A DNA stretch of 64,000 bases from Nigrospora sphaerica (taxonomy: Eukaryota > Ascomycota > Sordariomycetes > Amphisphaeriales > Apiosporaceae). This document shows positions 56,113 through 64,000 of this stretch, in pieces (the first letter of the stretch is position 1; every line of letters starts with the position of its first letter). The notes beneath the pieces were generated by a model, which worked only from the letters and a program-made list of their open reading frames with translations, did not search any database and had not been told where the DNA came from. The stretch is from contig JAGVVL010000015.1 of NCBI GenBank assembly GCA_018287875.1, forward strand, positions 3,534,001 through 3,598,000, in the 5' to 3' direction. The position numbers and the translations under genes are program-made.

Positions 56113-59100
56113 ATGGCCAAGCCCAAGAGCCACACCAAGCACGCGCGGCTTGGCAGCAAAGCCAGCCAGGCCAGCGAGGCCACGACGACGACGCAAGGCT
56201 CCAGCGCCACCGTGACACCGCGCGACCAGTACCAGCGCGAGTTGACGGCCGCCTGTGCGCGCGGAAACGAGGAGCGTGTGCGCCGCGTGCTGACCGAACA
56301 CCAGCCATGGACCAGCGAGAAAGACCGGATCGCGCTGCGCAAGGCCTTACAAAAGGCTTCGGCTCGGGACTACGTCGATATCATCCGTCTGCTACTCCAC
56401 TACGGCGCTGAGGTCGATCCTGGGGCCAACGATGAGGTTCCGCCACTTTACCGAGCCGCTCAGGCCGGCCACAGCGCCATCGTGGAGGAACTTCTCCGTC
56501 ACCGTCCGCAGCTGGAGGCGCGCGATGTGCGCACCTCCCACACGCCCCTGTTCGCCGCCAGCGTGCGGGGCTACCACGCTATCGCCGCCATGCTTCTCGC
56601 CAAGGGCGCACATGTGGACGCCCAGGACCGCGACGGGCGCACGCCGCTGTTGGCCATGGCGACAAACCCCCAGTTCAAGTCGATGGAGACGGTGTCGTTA
56701 CTCGCCGCCCACGGCGCCAACCTCGAGGCCAAGGACCAGATCGGCCGTACGCCCCTGCTCTGGGCCGCTACCCACTGGAACTACGACTTCGCCCGTACGC
56801 TCCTCGAGAAGGGGGCGAAAATAACTGCCGTCAATAACCGCGGCCGTACCGTCTTGCATCTGACCGTCGACAGCAGCAACGGCCGCAAGACCAGCGGCCA
56901 GAAATCAGTACCGCCGATGCCGCGCGAGCAAATGCTGCAGCTTCTCCTGCAGAATGGCGCCGACGCTAACGCCGCCAGTGACGGAGGCTGGACACCCCTA
57001 CACAACGCGGCGCAAAAAGGCCTGACGTCCATCGTCGAGATTCTGCTCAAGGCCGGCGCCGACATCAACGCCACTCTGGAAAACGGCATGACGGCCCTGC
57101 ACTGGGCTGCCTTTAACAACTCGCAGGAGGTGGCCAAGGTGATATGGTCATACCCTGAGGCCGATTTGAACATCCGTGACAACTTTGGCCGCGCCGCCTG
57201 GCTCTATGCCGCCGAGCGTGGCCATGACGACCTGGTCGAGCTTCTGTCCCCGGGCCACAACAGCTGCCGCTTACCCAAGTCGGTCCAGGACGCCACCCAA
57301 GCCTTCAACGCCACTGTTGTCGAGTTCAAGGACTACGGCGAGAAACAGCGCGTCACCAAAGCCCCCGTGTTCGACTTGTTGTACAAGTGGGACGAGAAGA
57401 ACGGCCGGCCCGCAATCCCACTCTGGACGGATGGACCCCCTGGACACGCCAAGAGCGAGTTCAAGTGGATACATCTTCCGGCCAACAATGTAAGTCCAAT
57501 TTGATGCTCCGTGCTGTCGATCCGCTTGGGATATCCCTTTCTAATATGCATCTCAGCTTGCCTGGGTGGAAACACTCCTGATTAACTGGTTCATCGAGTC
57601 GGGCTGTCGCGACCTCGAGGGGTTCAAAGCCCTGATGAAAACCCTCGAGCAGGAGCACCGTGGCCCCTTACCACACGCCAACTACATGAGGCCCTTCTGC
57701 CAGCGCATTTCTTCGCAGCACCCTGGCGACGATGACGGGGGACCCCCCCCGGGCGGGGAAGATATGCTCAATCCCGGCTACAGCAGCCCGACCCCCATCA
57801 AGATCAAGGGCATCTCGCGCAGCACCAGCAACCTGTCGCAGATGACGCTCAGCCAGGGCATCCCCGGCGGTGACGGCAAGGTCGTCATGTTCATGCCGTA
57901 CCTCCACTACGAGACGGACGAGAGCCGGCAGAAGATGATGGACGCCATCAAGATCGTGTCGTCGGCCAAGCAGGCCAGCTCGCGCGATCGCACACCCGAC
58001 ACGATGCTCCTAGAGGCCTATTTGAACCGCAAGCCATCGCTCCACCCCCGAAGGACGCTGGACCAATTCTTCTACCGCGGTATCGACACGTCAGCTCGCG
58101 ACCGGGACCAGGTCGTGTACCGCTACTGTGAAGACCACGGCCACGAGCGGAAAGTGTTCATGGTGGACCAGCTGTGGGTCTTCGTCCTGAACAAGGACCT
58201 CATCGTCTCCTGCTTTCCCGAGCGCTGGAACATGGGGAAGCGCAAAGATCCGTTGGGGGTGCTGGACGGCATCGTGGCGGAAATGAACGCCAAGACGCGA
58301 CCGCCGGTTCGCAGCGTCTACCACATGGCCATCCTGATTTCGGGGCGGTGCAGCGGCATGTTTTCGCGGCACGGGGCCGACGACCAGGACTACCAGTTCC
58401 TCGACATGTTCGAGAGCTCGGTGGGCCGCGTGACGGAGGACCTGACACATCTGTTCCACCAGTTCGAGCAGGCGTCGACGCAGAGCAAGCAGTGGGTGCG
58501 GCCGTCGCGGCGGTCCAAGCTGCGCAGCAAGAGCAAGAGCAAGGAGGTGACGGAAGAGTTCAGCTCCTTCGATCGGCTGCTCGACATTGGCGTCGAGACG
58601 TCGCTGCTGACCGAGGTGCGCGACATCCGCGACGAGCTCAACATCTTGACCATGATCCTCAACTCGCAGCTCTGGACGCTGGGCGACCTCAAGAACTGCC
58701 TCGTCGAGGAGCTAAGCCTCAGCGCCGTCGCCTCGAGCCGGCTGCTGCGCAACAACAACGTCAACAGCTGGCACGTTGCCGACATCCGCAAGCGCACCCT
58801 CGACCAGGAGCGCCACCTCAAGGTCCACAAGCGCGACATCCAGTCCATGGACGAGCAGGCCGAGCGCCTCTACCAATCACTGACGGACCTCCTGGATCTC
58901 AAGCAGAAGCACAGCAACGCCCTCGAGGCCCGCTTTGCGAGTGAGCAGGCCCTCGCCGCCGCTCGCTCAGGCCAGACCGTCATGGTCTTCACCATCGTCA
59001 CCATCATCTTCATGCCCATGTCCTTCATCGCCGGCTACTTCGGCGTCAACACGGAAAGCTTCGACAACCTCAAGGACGACTACGTCGCCATCTGGACCTT

Positions 59101-59584
59101 TGGCGGTGGCCTGGCCATCTCTGCCATCTTCATCTTTATGGCCTTCGCCGTCGTCGACATCACTAAGGCCGTGGCCCGCTTCGGCGCCGTCGCGAAGCGG
59201 CTGTTCACGCGGCGGGGCCGCCGCGGCGACGACGTGGCTGGGGGCGGCCCCGACGAAAACCCCGAGGAGGTGGCACTGGTTCTGGAGCCCCCGACACCGG
59301 GCCCGCTGCGGTCGCCCGCCTCGCCGTACCTGTCCGCCTCGCCGTACTCGCCTGCGGGCAACCTGTCCCATATCCGGACCAACAACACGGTGAGGTCCGA
59401 CGCCATGGAGATGGGCATCCTCAAGTCGACCGAGCTCGACCTGATGAAGACCAAGACGGGAATCAGCTTCCTGACTAAGACGAGGTCCGCCGTGTCCGAC
59501 GCCAGCCTCCGGAGCCGCCGAGGCCACCGCGAGGACTTGGAATGGGGAAGACGCGACCGCGAGGCAAGCGCGGAAACTTACTAA
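56113..59584 (+). CDS. Ankyrin-repeat CorA-like magnesium/metal transporter
   Basis: Two exons, 56113-57489 and 57557-59584, give 1134 residues. Residues 40-395 hold about nine ankyrin repeats (VPPLYRAAQAGHSAIVEELL, RTPLLWAATHWNYDFARTLL, WTPLHNAAQKGLTSIVEILL, ALHWAAFNNSQEVAKVI). A linker and a large cytosolic CorA-like domain follow, including a long helix (LLTEVRDIRDELNILTMIL and a later QERHLKVHKRDIQSMDEQAERL). Two membrane helices close it: about 935-953 and 966-990, with the loop AGYFGVNTESFD between them. Canonical CorA/Mrs2 pores use GMN; here it is GVN at about 955-957. A basic/acidic low-complexity cytosolic tail follows. The ankyrin half suggests regulation by a partner protein. Ions other than Mg2+ are possible. 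Confidence 0.9.
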
Positions 59585-62149
59585 TGATCTAATAACGACG
59601 TACATACGAGATAATACCATGTAATTAATGCCACACTGATCCACACTCTGCTCATACTGCCCAAGTGTTGAGGTTTTACGACTGGCCCTAATCTGCTTCA
59701 ACTACGCTTCTCGGCAGAGACCAACAGGACCAGCGCGCACTTCACGGCCGACGGATAATGCCTGGTAAAAAAATAGAGTTTTCTTTCTTCCACGAAGTAT
59801 GGTTCCTGCCGCGAGGGGCCCCTGTGCGGTTACGACGCAGGTGCTGGGCACTTGGTACCTTTCCGGCCCGCGCAACGCAACCTGCGGACCGCGCGGAAAC
59901 GGCCTGCGTCACGAAGCCATCGTGGGACAGGATCCGCCAGCCGCTGTCGGTTTCGTCTTGAAGCCACAACCGCTGCCCAGCTTTGTCGAGCACGGCGTGA
60001 TTCATGGGCCTCATCGGGCCCTTTGCCGGCTCATCAGTGTCAAGTTGCATACTGGTAATATGGCACCAACCAGTCCCCGTCTGGTCCCGCACGGTAGGAA
60101 TGCATCTTCTCATTCCTCGGAACGATAGAATTTTCCATCGGCGGCCGCGGGGGTAAATACGGTCAACTACGCTTGGCGGAACGGAAGTAGGGTCGCTCGG
60201 TGAGCCCCGCACGATTACTCCCTTAGTACCCGGGGAAAGTTACGGGGCGGTTGATACTCTTGGCATATTGTGGTCGCATCCACGGGTCGGCCCATGAATT
60301 GCGAGTCTTCTCGCCGAAAATGGGGAGCGATGGCCTTTCGCTACGGAGCCGGGACGGGGGATTACGGGAGATTCGGCGTTGTGATGCACAGACGAGCATG
60401 TTCCTAAATCATAAACCGCATTATGCACTTGGTCCTCAAATCCATTCCCCCCGCTCTATCGGCCAGAACAATGGAGAAACACAAGCCTAATTCCCTCAAC
60501 GAACAGGCCCATGAATCTTTCCATATGGGGGCGCCGAAATCATGCGGCAAGCCAAAATCGCGGGTCACACGGAATGCACAATCGCAGTAGCTTTGCTGAC
60601 ACATAGTCGCCACCGGGCAGCTAGCTACTGACAAGAAGTAGGTATGGAGTACTTACCAGGACTCGAGCACGGCAGGCTCTGTCAATTCAGAAATACCAGC
60701 CAAGGCCGGCCAAGGCCTCATTGCGGGGAGAAGCGACGCTACAAGGTGGCTTTGATGAACGGAAGAAGCTTCATAGCCGAGGATGCTTGGTCATACTCGT
60801 GATCGACCGCCGACCATGGGTAAAGGCTGCGAGCCAAAACCCTGCTGCTCGTTGGCCGTGGTTGTGGCGGTACATATTGTTCTGAAACAAGAGCGGCTTG
60901 GACACCGTCCAATCTTCAATCCCATATGACTACAATAATAGCCACTGGGGCGGCGATTGCCGTGGCATTGTGTGCGAATTTGCACCAACATGGGTTCTGC
61001 TAGTAGTTTTGGGGACCAGCTCTACCAAATAGAAGCTAGTTCCCTCCTTGCCGAGGCATGCGTTGTTTTATTGTTCTTTTTCTGTCTGTCCGAGGGCCGC
61101 TTGACGGTTCCTCGAAATCCCAAGGTTGACATGAGTGAGGGGTTTGTATCGAGTCGTGATGCGGGAGAAAGAGGCAGAGAATGCGTACATGTATTCCACT
61201 ATCCAAATAGGTGCTTAAAAGCACTTGTTAGTGTGAAGAGACACATACGTCGTCGCTGTAGGCTCATTGAAGGTCATAGACTATCTCGAACAGAGCCCAG
61301 ATAGGATGAGAACTCAGTCAGGGGGAACGAAAGAAATATTGCTTCCACTGACGGGCCGACGTGAACTTTACGACTAATGTACATGGTCAATTCCCCCGGC
61401 ATCAAGGCTGAGAAGCAGGCATGAAGACACAGACAAAACGCGGGGTCTCCGGGTTGCGTCGGATCACCACCGTCCCTCCTCCACTTCCTCTCTCGCGCGC
61501 CGGCAGGGTGTCCCTGTCCTCGGGAGCCTGGGCGGAAGGGCACCGGCTTTGCCATGAAAGCCCTCCCGGCACACTTTCCCACGGGTATCCTTGATAAAAG
61601 CACCTGTGGGCGCGCGCCGTCCGGCGGAGCTTTCCTTTGGGGCCTTCAGGGCATATGTGCCCAAAATGGGCGGAGTAGATGCTATCCGCCGCTGCCGCGA
61701 ACTACCCCGAAAGAGCACCACGGGTCACCATGAATACGCTCCAAGCGCCATTTTTCAGTATTTGCAATTATATACATATAATTTTAAACAGAGTTGGGAC
61801 GAAATTAAACCTTAGCTTGACTTCGACCTTCGTCATATCTCCGGATCTATCGGCGAACCCGGGAATGGTAGGGCATCGCCATGTCTCAAGCAGATGCGAG
61901 GTGCGCCACAGCTGCTGAGAGACCAGAATCTGCCTTGCTGAGTGGCAGCGGCAAGAGAACGCGGTTCCAGAAAGACAAGAATGCTGTATAAGTAACCCCC
62001 AAACGTCCCATCCATAGACACATTTTTGGTATCAGGCTCTCACGCACTCCTCTCCGGATCCCTGCCATCGCCTCCCTCTCGTTTCTCCCAGCCTACACGC
62101 TCTTTAAACTAATCGAAATTTCGCCTTAACGAAGCCCCTGAAGGAAAAG
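59585..62149. other. Long intergenic stretch
   Basis: About 2.6 kb without a supportable gene. Open frames of 60-156 codons overlap on both strands and show no domain. The last roughly 150 bases before 62150 are CT-rich with a TTTAAACT motif and act as promoter for the secreted-protein gene. Confidence 0.5.
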
Positions 62150-62888
62150 ATGCAATTCCTCTCGCTCCTCACCCTCGCCTCCGCGGCTGCGGCCTTCACG
62201 GTGCCCCAGCGCCGGGACAGCAAGGTCGAGATCTCGCACTTCCTCACGGCGCCCGACGGCTCCAAGTTCCCGCTGAAGGAGAGCGTCATCAACTCGGCCG
62301 CCTACAAACCCTTCCAGGAATCGGAAAAGCGCATGTACAACCCCCAGGGCGATATCCAGCGCCGCACCGACCGCCCCGAGAACCCGCCGGCCCACCGCAA
62401 CGCCACCTGGCCAGATTACGTCTTCACCCTCATGTGCGACACCAACGGCTTCCGTGGCAACTGCCTGGCGTTTGGCGCCAGGCCCGGCGTCTGTGGTACG
62501 TCCCCGAACTACCGCGCCCCCCCCTCTGCACCGTCATCGTCTTCTGATACCAAGAACCTCTCCAGTGTCCTTCCGCGACTTCGACGAAGACAAGTCGACC
62601 ACCATCAGCGACATGTACGACAACAAAGTCGTCTCTTTGTCCACTAACACGGGTGGCAATTGCCAATACTACTAGTACGCGGCTCCTGTTCTTCCATCAA
62701 CCCCCCGGGGGATCACAAACATGTCTCGTGGGGATTCCGCTAACCGCCGCATCAGTTACCTGCATTGTGACAACAAGGGTGACGATTCCGGCATCACCTT
62801 GAACTATGACTACGACTTGTCCATCATTTTGCCGAGTAAGCAGAACACTATTGAGTACTACCGGAACATTTCGTCGTGGCGCTGCTAA
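62150..62888 (+). CDS. Small secreted cysteine-containing protein
   Basis: Three exons (62150-62495, 62566-62674, 62756-62888) give 195 residues. Residues 1-17 are a classic signal peptide (MQFLSLLTLASAAAAFT). The mature part has six Cys (96, 105, 115, 148, 156, 195), spaced so that three disulfides are possible, two N-glycosylation sequons (NAT near 84, NIS near 188) and dibasic sites (RR at 21-22 and 71-72). No known enzyme motif is seen. Tyr-rich segment CQYYYYLHC at the second splice junction and the DFDEDKSTTISDMYDNKVVS loop are distinctive. Small secreted Cys proteins of this kind are common fungal surface or effector-like products; function unknown. Confidence 0.75.
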
Positions 62889-63471
62889 GGGGCGACGCTG
62901 TCGTCGCCGCCCGCCGTTGACACTCCTGCCCCCTCTACCGCCCGCTAGGCTACGGTGCAGGTAAGATTGGATACGGGACGTTTTTGGCTGTGGCAAACGA
63001 CGGCGCAGGTCCGCCTTCATTATGGGTTCTCCGGGTCAAAGACATCCCGGCTGAGTAGCTAGCTTGCTTAGGTATTTCGATAGTCCGAATGGGTTTGATT
63101 GCGAATAACTATACCGGAACCCAGTAATAGCAACGCGCAGATCATTGAAACGTTACGCTACGTCTATAGAGAGACGATGGATCGGACTTTTTCGTCTGGT
63201 AGGACGATCCTCCCATTAACTGCTTCCTGCACATGAGTACTCATCCCTTCTATTGCAAGGTCTTGCCTGGCCCACAATAGTACCCAATGGCAGTGAAATA
63301 AAGCTGCTTTGAAGTGGGTGGGAGGTGCTATGGCTCTTACGACCCGCTCGAGTCGATATCAGCCTGACGGGTAAATGTGGCGAGGGTGGGAGAAGGGACA
63401 CTCGGGCGCGGTCGGCTGGGACACCTGTTATTATTCACTCGCCAAGCATCACAGTAGGGGCACCCGGCAGC
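62889..63471. other. Convergent 3' intergenic region
   Basis: A 583-bp gap between the plus-strand secreted-protein gene and the minus-strand membrane-protein gene. It should contain both terminators. No gene was recognised. Confidence 0.5.
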
Positions 63472-63843
63472 TTACAACGGTTTCAGGCCGAGGATGAGCC
63501 TGTAGGCACCCGTCTCGACCCAGAAGGTGATGATGAGGACGAGCCAGAAGAGGGCCCACAGGGCTGTTTCCCACCACACGCGCTCGGGCGGCGGCGGCAT
63601 CCGTCTTGCGCCGGGTCCGGGGCGGGACCCGACGGGGGGACGTGGCGGCGGTCGGATGGCCTCGATGGCGCTAATGCGCTGGACGAGCGTCATGTTCTCG
63701 TTGGCGAGGGCGGCGGCGATGGCGGCCCTCTCCGGGTCCGCGGCGCCCGAGGCGCTGAGCGCCACGTCGTCATTCCCCTTAGTGACGGGCGGCGGCGCCG
63801 GCTCGCCGCCCGCGGCCAATTGCCCTCCTGCTGGGCGAGACAT
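63472..63843 (-). CDS. Small tail-anchored membrane protein
   Basis: Single exon, 123 residues, ATG at 63843. The N-terminal half is Ala/Pro/Gly-rich with a helical stretch (ALANENMTLVQRISAIEAI, about 46-64), followed by a Pro/Arg-rich linker (PPPRPPVGSRPGPG) and one strong membrane helix near the C terminus (WWETALWALFWLVLIITFW), with a short tail (VETGAYRLILGLKPL). One C-terminal membrane span is the layout of tail-anchored proteins of ER, mitochondrial or peroxisomal membranes. I do not recognise a family. The window ends 157 bp beyond the start codon, so an upstream exon cannot be excluded. Confidence 0.6.
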   Translation of the reverse strand: MSRPAGGQLAAGGEPAPPPVTKGNDDVALSASGAADPERAAIAAALANENMTLVQRISAIEAIRPPPRPPVGSRPGPGARRMPPPPERVWWETALWALFWLVLIITFWVETGAYRLILGLKPL

Positions 63844-64000
63844 GGGCTATATCACTGATGTGCGTGGGCGTCGGGCCGCCTGAGGGGGAAGTGGGAGGAA
63901 TGGATGGACAAGTTTCAGCGTTTCCACTTCGGTGAGGACGGCATCACTCGTGTCGTTGGTCGACAGCCCCAGTTTTAGACGGGCTGGTCCACATACCTAG

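Noticed and set aside
1..64000. CRISPR arrays, bacterial operons, prophage or complete transposons
   Set aside because: No spaced direct repeats of CRISPR type, no transposase, integrase or reverse transcriptase motif and no terminal inverted repeats were seen; the spliced genes show this is eukaryotic nuclear DNA.

Overview
The window is nuclear DNA of a filamentous ascomycete, most likely a Sordariomycete. The coding regions are GC-rich and carry short introns (46-168 nt) with GTRNGY donors, CTRAC-like branch sites and YAG acceptors. Both recognisable tRNA genes have introns directly 3' of the anticodon. The gene set fits (DDK kinase Cdc7, condensin Cnd1, CorA-ankyrin proteins, NLR-type STAND proteins). 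All exon models were read by eye from splice signals and frame continuity. Most unmentioned long open frames lie opposite GC-rich genes and are shadows.

Layout. 0-9 kb: tRNA-Lys, an HNH-nuclease-like gene, a type II haloacid dehalogenase, a 3.4-kb empty stretch and a secreted multicopper oxidase. 11-23 kb is a conserved housekeeping block: a membrane alpha/beta-hydrolase-like protein, Cdc7 kinase divergent from condensin subunit Cnd1, a 56-residue helical protein, a GFA-family zinc protein and tRNA-Thr. 24-36 kb is metabolic: a secreted GH95 alpha-L-fucosidase, then P450, short-chain dehydrogenase and MFS exporter in a row, which may be a small biosynthetic or detoxification cluster. 36.7-38.4 kb: an F-box protein with a Cys-rich insertion.

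38.4-50.3 kb is the accessory region. It holds a NACHT-ankyrin pseudogene broken by in-frame stops, a nucleoside-phosphorylase-fold protein divergently paired with an NB-ARC-TPR NLR, and decayed pieces of a P450 and a monocarboxylate-type transporter. The phosphorylase protein ends in, and the NLR begins with, a similar short Gly/Asn/Ile/Ser-Thr/Phe motif. That is the gene arrangement of fungal amyloid-signalling cell-death modules (receptor motif at the N terminus, effector motif at the C terminus), and it is the most interesting system here.

50.3-64 kb returns to ordinary genes: a DUF4139 protein with a nucleoporin-like FG/GLFG insert, an ankyrin-CorA transporter with a GVN pore motif, a small secreted cysteine protein and a tail-anchored small membrane protein. 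Long intergenic stretches are listed as such.
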